Positions 1 to 7,567 of a stretch of 13,616 nucleotides of DNA are shown piece by piece (position 1 is the first letter of the stretch; every line of letters starts with the position of its first letter). The position numbers were made by a program, and so were the translations under genes. This stretch comes from Thiohalocapsa sp. (GTDB lineage Bacteria > Pseudomonadota > Gammaproteobacteria > Chromatiales > Chromatiaceae), in NCBI RefSeq assembly GCF_019695415.1, contig NZ_JAIFKJ010000122.1, positions 1 to 13,616 of the forward strand, in the 5' to 3' direction. The notes beneath the pieces are model-generated. The model ran no database searches. It was given only the letters and a program-made list of their open reading frames with translations, and was not told where the DNA came from.

Positions 1-2
1 GC

Positions 3-2012
<2,010 letters not shown>

Positions 2013-2036
2013 TACCACCGCCGGAGCACCTCACGC

Positions 2037-2510
2037 ATGCTGAGCTGGATCTTGGCCGCCGCAGCAGCACTGCTGCTGGTCGCTGTTGTGCTGCTGATCC
2101 GTCGCCTCGAGCCGCCGGACGTGAAGCTCACCTCGGTGCGGCCCGGTCAGCTCAGCGCCGGCGAGCAGCGCCTGCACGTGGGCTTGCGGGTGCAGAACCC
2201 GAATGCGATTCCGCTGCCGGTGCTCGCCATGACCTACCGGCTCTGGCTGGAGGAGCAGCCCATTGCGGCAGGCGACGGCATGCTGCACCGGCGGGTGCCG
2301 GCGAGGGGGGCGGCTGACATGGAGGTCATGGTCAGCAGCGACGCCCGCCACCTGGCCCGCACCTTGCCCAAGCTCGCGCTGAAGCCGCAGCCCTGGCGTT
2401 ACCGCCTGGAAGGCAGCATCGCCATCCTGCCGCGGCTGCAGCTCGGCTACCGGCACCAGGGCAAGATCGACCTCAAGGGGCTATTGCGCCTTGCGGCGTC
2501 CCTACGCTGA
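2037..2510 (+). CDS. LEA type 2 (LEA14-like) membrane-anchored protein
   Basis: A 157-aa protein with one strongly hydrophobic N-terminal segment (residues 3-21, rich in Ala/Leu/Val) followed by a beta-rich domain. The sequence LHVGLRVQNPNAIPLPVLAM is the typical start of the LEA-2/WHy domain, in which an NPN motif is followed by a hydrophobic strand. The domain runs to about residue 150 and ends in basic and hydrophobic residues. Bacterial LEA-2 proteins are usually periplasmic or membrane-anchored; their molecular role is poorly known, and a stress or desiccation function is carried over from plant homologues. The segment lacks a lipobox cysteine, so it is a membrane anchor or uncleaved signal rather than a lipoprotein signal. 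A GGAG lies about ten bases before the ATG. It closely follows the P-type ATPase gene, which gives operon context but no functional proof. Confidence 0.8.
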   Translation: MLSWILAAAAALLLVAVVLLIRRLEPPDVKLTSVRPGQLSAGEQRLHVGLRVQNPNAIPLPVLAMTYRLWLEEQPIAAGDGMLHRRVPARGAADMEVMVSSDARHLARTLPKLALKPQPWRYRLEGSIAILPRLQLGYRHQGKIDLKGLLRLAASLR

Positions 2511-2732
2511 CGGACTATGCTTCACCGAGGCTGAAAAACACGACGGCGCAGCACACGCTGTAAGACACTTCAGCGGGTGCATTGCGCGTGTTTTCACCGG
2601 TCGTCTGGCCCGGATCAAAGCGTCACACAGAAACGCTAGCCCACACCGCTACGGATGGTTAGAATCCACGGGCAATCGACGCCTTGCTCATTCCACAGCG
2701 CCAGGCCCTTCGCCCCTCAGCGCAAGCTCCCG

Positions 2733-3137
2733 ATGTCTACGCTCCACGCCAGCGCTCCGCCCGAATCGGGTCCGGAGCAGCGCCGCCTCGTCGCCGCCTG
2801 GGTGGCCGAGCAAACCGACCGGCTCGAGCCTGCCGAGCGCAGCGCCCTGGATGTCGCTCAGCCGGACTGGCGCGCCCGGGCGAGCCAGCTCATCGCCGAG
2901 GGCCTGCTCGCCTACGTGGTGCTTGAGATGGTGGCACCAGACCTCGCCATCTCCCGTGCCACCGGCAGCCATACCGACGGCACCGATGCCCACACGCACG
3001 AGTACAGCGACGACGCGGCCCTCGCCGAGCGCCTGATCGCCCACCTGCAGGATTTCATCGACTACCGCGACGAACTGACCGAGTGCGGTGGTCTGCCCCA
3101 GCCTGTGCCGTCCGGGCATGGGCACCACAGCCATTAG
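2733..3137 (+). CDS. small His-rich protein of unknown function
   Basis: A 134-aa soluble-looking protein that I do not recognise as a named family. The ATG at 2733 is chosen because the reading frame upstream of it (back to 2655) is unlike protein and a TAGAAT -10-like box lies at 2660-2665. The N-terminal half is helical and acidic (EQRRLVAAWVAEQTDRLEP and ASQLIAEGLLAYVVLEMVAP). The second half has two His clusters: H80, H87, H89 in a T/D/H stretch, and GHGHHSH at the extreme C-terminus (H129, H131, H132, H134), plus one Cys (C118). No signal peptide or membrane segment is visible. The His clusters suggest divalent metal binding or storage, which is inference only. The S1-domain gene follows after 70 bases on the same strand. 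Confidence 0.7.
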   Translation: MSTLHASAPPESGPEQRRLVAAWVAEQTDRLEPAERSALDVAQPDWRARASQLIAEGLLAYVVLEMVAPDLAISRATGSHTDGTDAHTHEYSDDAALAERLIAHLQDFIDYRDELTECGGLPQPVPSGHGHHSH

Positions 3138-3207
3138 CGCCACTGCTTAATCAACACCGGCGCACGGAAGAGACTCAAGCCCGGCCCCCGAGACAGGCCA
3201 GACCAGC

Positions 3208-4446
3208 ATGACAGAAGAAGGTGAGTTCGAGGCCCTGTTACGGGAGCTGGAGAAGACAGAGCAGGCCGTCGCCGACCGTCCCAAGCCCGGTGATCGGGTT
3301 AAGGGCCAGGTGGTCGCCATTGGCGAGGAGCAGGTGTTCGTAGACCTCGGCGGCAAGGCCGAGGGCGCCATGGATATCGCCAACCTGAGAGACCAGGACG
3401 GCAACCTCAAGGTCGGCGTCGGCGACGAGCTGGAGGCCGTGGTCGCCGGCGTCGATGCCGAAACAGGCGCCATTACCCTGGGCGGCAAGCATGGCAAGCA
3501 TCTGCATGGCGCCGAGGAGCTGGAGGCCGCCTACCAGCAGGGCCTGCCCGTGGACGGCAGCATCACCGGCACTACCAAGGGCGGGCTCGAGGTGCGCATC
3601 GCTGGGCATCGGGCTTTCTGCCCCGCCTCGCAGGCGGACATCCGGTTCGTCGAGGACCTGTCCAGCATGGTGGGTCAGCACCACGCCTTCCGAATCACCA
3701 AATTCGAGGCCGGCAAGCGCCTGAACCTGGTGGTATCCCGCCGCGCGTTACTGGAGGCGGAGCGCGCCGCCCAGGCCGAGGCGCTGAAGGAGCAGCTGCA
3801 GGAGGGCGCCGTACTGAATGGCAAGGTTGTGGGCATCAAGGACTTCGGCGCCTTCGTTGACTTGGGCGGGGTCGAGGGCATGGTGCACATCAGCGAGATG
3901 TCGCTGACGCGCATCCGCCATCCGGAAGACCTGCTGAGCATGGGGCAAGACATCGAAGTACAGGTGCTGCGCATCGAGGCCACCGGTAACCCCAAGCGTC
4001 CCCAGAAGATCGCGCTGTCCATCCGCGCCCTCGCCAAAGACCCTTGGTCGGACGTTGCCGTCCGCTACGCGCCTGGCAGCCGGGTGGACGGCCGCATCAC
4101 CCGCACCCAGCCCTTCGGCGCCTTCGTGGAGCTGGAGCCGGGCCTAGAAGGCATGATTCACATCTCCGAGCTCGGCGCCGGCCGCCGCCTCAACCACCCG
4201 GACGAAGTGGTGAGCACCGGCCAGCATGTCACCGCCACAGTGCTCAAGGTGGAGCCGGACCGCAAGCGCATCGGCCTCTCGCTAGCCGAAGACACCGGCG
4301 CCCCGGAAACCGAAGACGACTACGGCCAGGAGCGCCGCGGCAAGGGTGGCGGACCACGCGCCCGCCGCGAGGACGCGTCCGAGCCCGACGACGGCATGGG
4401 GACCTTCGGCGACCTGCTGAGGGAGCAAATGGGGCGGGATGAGTGA
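3208..4446 (+). CDS. S1 RNA-binding protein with four S1 repeats
   Basis: A 412-aa cytoplasmic RNA-binding protein with four S1 (OB-fold) repeats at about residues 27-93, 112-178, 199-273 and 288-359. Repeats 3 and 4 are canonical: DFGAFVDLGGVEGMVHISEM and PFGAFVELEPGLEGMIHISE. Repeats 1 and 2 are divergent and lack the full FGAFV/HISE signature. After repeat 4 comes a disordered tail rich in Gly, Arg, Asp and Glu, ending in MGTFGDLLREQM. Ribosomal protein S1 of gammaproteobacteria has six repeats and about 555 residues, so this is more likely a paralogue acting in translation or RNA metabolism than rpsA itself. There is no strong ribosome binding site before the ATG; the start is supported by the acidic helix MTEEGEFEALLRELEK that leads into repeat 1. 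Exact target RNA unknown. Confidence 0.88.
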   Translation: MTEEGEFEALLRELEKTEQAVADRPKPGDRVKGQVVAIGEEQVFVDLGGKAEGAMDIANLRDQDGNLKVGVGDELEAVVAGVDAETGAITLGGKHGKHLHGAEELEAAYQQGLPVDGSITGTTKGGLEVRIAGHRAFCPASQADIRFVEDLSSMVGQHHAFRITKFEAGKRLNLVVSRRALLEAERAAQAEALKEQLQEGAVLNGKVVGIKDFGAFVDLGGVEGMVHISEMSLTRIRHPEDLLSMGQDIEVQVLRIEATGNPKRPQKIALSIRALAKDPWSDVAVRYAPGSRVDGRITRTQPFGAFVELEPGLEGMIHISELGAGRRLNHPDEVVSTGQHVTATVLKVEPDRKRIGLSLAEDTGAPETEDDYGQERRGKGGGPRARREDASEPDDGMGTFGDLLREQMGRDE

Positions 4447-4650
4447 TGTCGAAGTGTGGAAGGTTGAACCCTGCAGTGTGCTGGTGAGCTGGAGCCGCAG
4501 TCGCGCCGGCCTAGGGCTCGCTTCCTGCGTTTCCTGACGCTTCTGCCGGTCCCGTGCACAGAGCGCGTCGGAGCGCCGTCCCGGGACGGCTCGGATGCCG
4601 TTGGCATCACACGAGGCACCCCTGGCACGGGCCTGCCTCCTCGCCTTCCA

Positions 4651-4668
4651 CCCGCCGATCGCGGCGGG
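4651..4668. repeat. 18-bp perfect GC palindrome
   Basis: The sequence CCCGCCGATCGCGGCGGG is identical to its reverse complement. It sits directly before the first unit of the repeat array at 4675. With no U-tract it is not a terminator; it could be a protein-binding site or a boundary remnant of the neighbouring element. Confidence 0.7.
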
Positions 4669-4674
4669 GGGCGT

Positions 4675-4770
4675 ATTCCGGCCCATCATGGCCACCGATT
4701 CCGCTTGGACGCGACCGCCGTTCCGGCGGAAAGTGACCGCTGGTTCCGTTTGATCGTGACCTATTGCCGG
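4675..4770 (+). repeat. tandem degenerate 22-23 bp repeats, IS21-family-end-like
   Basis: The hexamer RTTCCG begins at 4675, 4698, 4720 and 4743, with a weaker ATTGCCG at 4763. Each of the four main units ends in a (G/C)ACC-containing core such as ACGCGACCGCC or AAGTGACCGCT. The period is 22-23 bases. An inverted partner of TGGTTCCG (4741-4748) occurs as CGGAACCA at 4780-4787. Multiple short degenerate repeats of the type ATTCCG...GCGACCGC occur at the ends of IS21-family elements, where the IstA transposase binds. No istA or istB coding sequence is present nearby, so this would be a solo end or remnant. The repeat structure is seen directly; the IS21 assignment rests on recalled resemblance. 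Confidence 0.55.
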
Positions 4771-4912
4771 GTATGTTGCCGGAACCAATGGCTGCCAGCG
4801 CAGTGCGCGCGTCTTGGCAGCCGACCCCATGCGAGCGAGTCGGCAGTCGGGCTCGGCATCCTCGAGACGATCATCACCTAACCCGCGGGGCGCTATCCGG
4901 GCGCGGCGGCAC

Positions 4913-5217
4913 ATGTCGGCTTCTTCCACCGCCAGCTCGACCGCTACGGTTTACGGGCGATCGCGCGGCCGGGTCTGGCGGATCAGACGGGCGGCCTGCG
5001 GGCGATGGGCGATCTTCTACTTCGTTCAGGCAACGGTCGTTTCTCTGCCAGCTGCCTACCTCGCGAGCTGGCTACTCTTCATCCTGCTCAGCGGCGTCTT
5101 CGATGCGCGGTATGGCTATTGGGCACCTGCCTAGAGTGGCTTGCTGGCTGTCGCCCTGATTTTTGTAATCCTTGCGTTCTTCCTCCCGCTCTGGTCCATA
5201 TCATGGCGACATGGCGT
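4913..5217 (+). pseudogene. two-helix membrane ORF interrupted by an in-frame TAG
   Basis: From ATG 4913 the frame gives a 73-aa product: a basic Ser/Arg-rich N-terminus and one hydrophobic helix (WAIFYFVQATVVSLPAAYLA and onward), ending GYWAPA at TAG 5132-5134. In the same frame, two codons later, a second strong hydrophobic helix begins (LLAVALIFVILAFFLPLW), followed by SISWRHG. A single TGG-to-TAG change would join the two helices into a typical small two-pass membrane protein. Alternatively, 4913-5134 is an intact single-helix protein and the second segment starts separately at TTG 5141. The C-terminal end past about 5217 is uncertain because the frame then runs antisense into rlpA. No family is recognised and there is no clear ribosome binding site. 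The neighbouring IS-like repeats fit a decaying region. Confidence 0.4.
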
Positions 5218-5340
5218 CGTAGAAGGCACGCTACGTCGAACAAAGCCTGGCTGCGCAGCCATCTCTCTTCCTGAGAGTGCGGTCGCAAACCCGCGAGCGT
5301 GCAGATTGAGGTCGTATCGCCCACTGCCGGTCTCTTGCCG

Positions 5341-5733
5341 TTACGCCCCACGCCGTCCTGTCACGCTCAGGACTTCCACCTTCACGGGGGTGACGCCTCG
5401 ACGGATGATGCCGAGCTCCGTCGCGGCCCGGCGCGACAGATCGATGATGCGTCCTTTGACGAAGGGGCCGCGGTCATTGACCCGCACAACCACGCTCTTG
5501 CCGGTGCGCTTGTCCGTGACGCGCACACGGCTGCCAAGGGGCAGGGTCTTGTGGGCAGCGCTCAGTTGGTTCTTGTCGTAGATCTGACCGCTGGCGGTCC
5601 GATTGCCGTGGAGGCTGTCGTGGTAGTAAGAGGCGATACCGGTCTGCACTTGACCAGGATGGGCGGCAAAGGACTGCGGAGACAGGAATGCGAGCAGCGT
5701 CACGGCAAGCGCCGCGCTGAGGAGCTTCATCAT
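5341..5733 (-). CDS. rlpA: RlpA-family septal/cell-wall protein, short form
   Basis: A 130-aa secreted protein of the RlpA family (double-psi beta-barrel), whose characterised members are lytic transglycosylases cleaving peptidoglycan strands lacking stem peptides. Residues 1-24 form a signal peptide (hydrophobic core SAALAVTLLAFLS, cleavage near SFAA). There is no lipobox Cys, so it should be free in the periplasm, unlike E. coli RlpA. The domain shows GIASYYHDSLHGNRTASG, AAHKTLPLGSRVRV (H61), VNDRGPFVKGRIIDLS (D87, D98). The protein ends right after the barrel, so the C-terminal SPOR domain of longer RlpAs is absent. A Glu common in TASGExYD is Gln here (Q50). Two ATGs are adjacent (5733 and 5730). 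It is divergent from the lipoprotein gene and has a good promoter about 100 bases upstream. Confidence 0.92.
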   Translation of the reverse strand: MMKLLSAALAVTLLAFLSPQSFAAHPGQVQTGIASYYHDSLHGNRTASGQIYDKNQLSAAHKTLPLGSRVRVTDKRTGKSVVVRVNDRGPFVKGRIIDLSRRAATELGIIRRGVTPVKVEVLSVTGRRGA

Positions 5734-5838
5734 GCTGAAAACCTGAAGTGAACGCGCCGCACTCGGAAGGAGCCGGTGCCATCGGATAGGCCGAGGACGC
5801 CAGCGAGTGAGAGGACGGCTGTATAATCGAGGATCGCG

Positions 5839-5867
5839 ACTATACGGGAATACCCGTATTAGGGCAA
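5839..5867 (-). promoter_or_regulatory. sigma70-type promoter of rlpA
   Basis: Read on the minus strand: -35 TTGCCC (5867-5862), a spacer of exactly 17 bases, and -10 TATAGT (5844-5839). This matches the sigma70 consensus in spacing and in most key bases, and predicts a start near 5832 and a leader of about 100 bases before rlpA. Confidence 0.55.
5842..5859. promoter_or_regulatory. inverted-repeat operator candidate in the rlpA promoter
   Basis: ATACGGG-AATA-CCCGTAT, perfect 7-bp arms around a 4-base centre. It fills the spacer and overlaps the -10 box of the rlpA promoter, a position that suits a repressor or a MerR-like activator. No regulator gene lies next to it in the window. Confidence 0.5.
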
Positions 5868-6116
5868 ACCCTCGCCGTTGGCGTTGCTCGCACGGCTCGC
5901 AGCCAACCAGTGCCAGGCATGCAGCCTCAGCTCAAACTGCCCGACCTGTTGCGGCGCCGGTTCGTGGGACTACCCCCGGTCGATACGATGAACACGGTGT
6001 GACGGGCTGCCCGCCTCGCGCGGGCTGCAGTGCACGGTCGGCCACATGCAGCGTATAGTCTCTCGCCTTTGGCTCCCATTTGCGGACGCCCGCCGCCTGG
6101 ACGGATTCCCCACATC

Positions 6117-6404
6117 ATGAAGACTTGCACCCTTCTCTCGACAGCATCCCTGCTCCTGACCGCCCTGATATTGCCGGGCTGCAGCGAACAGGGCCCCGAG
6201 CAGGCTGCCGACCAAGCCGGCGAGCCCATCGACTTACCGGCTACCCCGGAGCAGCTTGAGAAGCTTGAACGGGTGGTGGAGCGCTTCCCGGAGATCGCGC
6301 CCATCGCCGACCAGGCCCGGGCCGATGGGACTATCACCGAGCAGGACATCATCGATGTGCTCACGGCGGCGGAGAAGGCGAAGGCGGCCCGTGTTGGACA
6401 GTGA
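6117..6404 (+). CDS. small lipoprotein of unknown function
   Basis: A 95-aa predicted lipoprotein. The N-terminus MKTCTLLSTASLLLTALILPGC is a type II signal with a lipobox LPGC, giving lipidated Cys22. The +2 residue is Ser, which by the Lol rule favours the outer membrane. The mature part is short and acidic: a Gln/Glu/Ala-rich linker, then a helical region (TPEQLEKLERVVERFPEIAP) and IADQARADGTITEQDIIDVL, which reads like a compact helix pair, ending in a Lys/Ala-rich helix. ATG 6117 is chosen because it starts the signal peptide; the frame upstream to 6030 is not protein-like. The ribosome binding site is weak. I do not recognise a family. It faces rlpA divergently and converges on the Sel1 gene with a 38-base gap. 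Confidence 0.8.
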   Translation: MKTCTLLSTASLLLTALILPGCSEQGPEQAADQAGEPIDLPATPEQLEKLERVVERFPEIAPIADQARADGTITEQDIIDVLTAAEKAKAARVGQ

Positions 6405-6442
6405 ATCGGCGGCAGCGGCCGCCCATGGCTGAGCCTGCGGGG

Positions 6443-6760
6443 TCAGGATGACCGGCCCACGAGCGTGAGCGACGCCCCCGCGCGCAGCCGCTTGGCGGCG
6501 GCATATTCCTCGTCGGTCATTTGGCTGCCGACGATGTTGCGCAGCAGATCGGCGTCCGCGTCCCCCTGCTCCACCGCGAGCGACAGCCAGTAGTGCGCCT
6601 GGGCCAGGTCGATGGCGACACCCCGACCCTCGGCATAAATCAGGCCCAGGGCATACTGGGCATCCACCTCGCCACGCTCGGCCGCCTCGCGGACTGCACC
6701 CACCTTGCTCGGATCGTTGCGCAGCAGAATCAGGTCTTTGAGATAACTGTTGTCATTCAT
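6443..6760 (-). CDS. small Sel1-repeat protein
   Basis: A 105-aa protein with one clear Sel1-like repeat at about residues 31-66: EVDAQYALGLIYAEGRGVA followed by DLAQAHYWLSLAVEQGD, matching the A..LG..Y..G.GV..D...A..W...A...G pattern. A second, degenerate helical unit precedes it (KVGAVREAAERG), and the C-terminal part (MTDEEYAAAKRLRAG) is helical. Sel1 repeats are alpha-solenoid units that mediate protein-protein contacts. The start ATG 6760 is preceded by GAAGG at a good distance (8 bases), so the longer frame up to 6850 is not used. No signal peptide, so a cytoplasmic adaptor is likely. The 65-aa gene lies upstream on the same strand, but a terminator at 6822-6847 separates them. Partner unknown. 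Confidence 0.8.
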   Translation of the reverse strand: MNDNSYLKDLILLRNDPSKVGAVREAAERGEVDAQYALGLIYAEGRGVAIDLAQAHYWLSLAVEQGDADADLLRNIVGSQMTDEEYAAAKRLRAGASLTLVGRSS

Positions 6761-6821
6761 GGTAAGCACCTTCGGGCAGGTTCCCTCGGCGACTTCATGT
6801 GCGGGCGCAGAAGCAACGGGC

Positions 6822-6847
6822 AAAAGAAAAGGCGGGGATCGCCCGCC
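6822..6847 (-). terminator. rho-independent terminator, minus strand
   Basis: On the minus strand GGCGGG-CGATC-CCCGCC (6847-6831) forms a 6-bp GC stem and is followed at once by TTTTCTTTT (6830-6822). It ends transcription of the 65-aa gene upstream and implies that the Sel1 gene has its own promoter between 6761 and 6821. Confidence 0.75.
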
Positions 6848-6985
6848 CATCCTGCATCCCGCTGCTGACCGACAGGTGCTGGTGACACCCCGGTCGGCGG
6901 TTGGCCGGCGGCTGCCTCGCAGTGATCGCTCAGGCAGCTATCCGGAACGCCGGCGTCGAACGCTCAGCGCAACCGCGCGCTCCGT

Positions 6986-7183
6986 TCAGCTCTTGACCCA
7001 ATTGCCGAAGTTGTCGGTGTTCTTCTCTTCGCCGTCGCTGTAGCCGGCCTCGTAAGCGTCGGTGAGACGCTGTTCCTCGCGCTTGGGGTTCTGCAGGAAA
7101 CCGCACTGCCAACCCTGTACGTACTCGTCGTCGACACCCATTTGCTCCATTTTCGTCACGGCGTCGTAGTAGAACTGGTTCAT
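6986..7183 (-). CDS. 65-aa acidic conserved-looking protein
   Basis: A small acidic cytoplasmic protein, 65 residues, starting MNQFYYDAVTKMEQMG at ATG 7183; GGAGAG sits five bases before the ATG, so the slightly longer frame from 7198 is not preferred. The sequence is rich in Tyr, Trp, Glu and Asn and has two related motifs, YVQGWQCGFL (residues 20-29) and YEAGYSDGEE (about 43-52), each a Tyr-x-x-Gly-aromatic-x-x/D-Gly pattern, plus a C-terminal NFGNWVKS. This pattern is reminiscent of small proteins such as ribosome modulation factor (Y..G...G and GW motifs), but I cannot assign it to that family. It has its own terminator (6822-6847) and is divergent from the moxR-like gene. Confidence 0.7.
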   Translation of the reverse strand: MNQFYYDAVTKMEQMGVDDEYVQGWQCGFLQNPKREEQRLTDAYEAGYSDGEEKNTDNFGNWVKS

Positions 7184-7567
7184 CTCCGCTCTCCGCAAAT
7201 CGCGTTCTTGGTGTGGCGCTGTGGTTCGATGCGCTGTGGTTCAATGCCTTGCGCCCGGGCACGCCGACTGTGCGAGGCCCGGTCTCACTCCGGCTTGCTG
7301 CTGACCAGCGCCGCAACGCCGACTTGGCGATGGCGCCGGACTAGACGCTGACGATCCCCGAGCGGCTTGGTCAGCTTAACGAATAAGCATACCCTTTTTT
7401 TCTAATGGGCGCCACCGTGGAGGCCGCGCCGCATGGGCTGGGCTTGCGTCAGCTCCCCGGGCACACTACATCATCCGTTTGTGTCGCGGTGCACGCCCGC
7501 CGGTTCATTACGTCAGCCGCAAACCTTTCATCGACGCCCGCAACAACCCCACAGGAGATCGCCGCGC
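7184..7567. other. divergent intergenic region before the MoxR operon
   Basis: No convincing gene. It contains a 15-bp tandem duplication (7216-7245) and an AT-rich island at about 7374-7405. The island has GCTTA-ACGAA-TAAGC as an inverted repeat (7374-7388) followed by a run of seven T (7395-7401). The island is the most likely site of the promoter for the MoxR-VWA unit, or a weak terminator, but I cannot pick -35/-10 boxes with confidence. An AGGAG at 7553-7557 serves the MoxR-like gene. Confidence 0.5.
7216..7245. repeat. 15-bp tandem duplication
   Basis: GCGCTGTGGTTCGAT is followed immediately by GCGCTGTGGTTCAAT; the two copies differ at one base. It lies 33 bases upstream of the 65-aa gene start on the minus strand and could be a double regulator site or simple replication slippage. 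Confidence 0.75.

Larger units (their letters stand above)
4447..4912. other. gene-poor stretch with mobile-element-like remnants
   Basis: No reading frame here looks like protein on either strand. The longer minus-strand frame that crosses it runs antisense through the end of the S1 gene and through the tandem repeats, and has an Arg/Ala/Pro-rich shadow composition. What can be seen is an 18-bp perfect palindrome at 4651-4668 and an array of degenerate repeats at 4675-4770, described separately. No terminator with a U-tract is evident after the S1 gene. Confidence 0.6.
5734..6116. other. divergent intergenic region, rlpA / lipoprotein
   Basis: No convincing gene. It contains the minus-strand rlpA promoter with its inverted repeat (5839-5867). 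On the plus strand there is a TATAGT at 6054-6059 with TGCACG 17 bases upstream as a poor -35, a weak candidate for the lipoprotein gene. A TATAAT at 5822-5827 has no matching -35. A small hairpin GCCCGC-CTCGC-GCGGGC lies at 6009-6025. Confidence 0.5.

Noticed and set aside
4623..4637. Sigma54-like TGGCACG...TGC
   Set aside because: The GG and GC elements are separated by nine rather than ten bases, the TTGC half is incomplete, and no gene follows.
4282..4929. 215-aa minus-strand frame
   Set aside because: It runs antisense through the S1 gene tail and the tandem repeats, is Arg/Ala-rich and has no domain signature.
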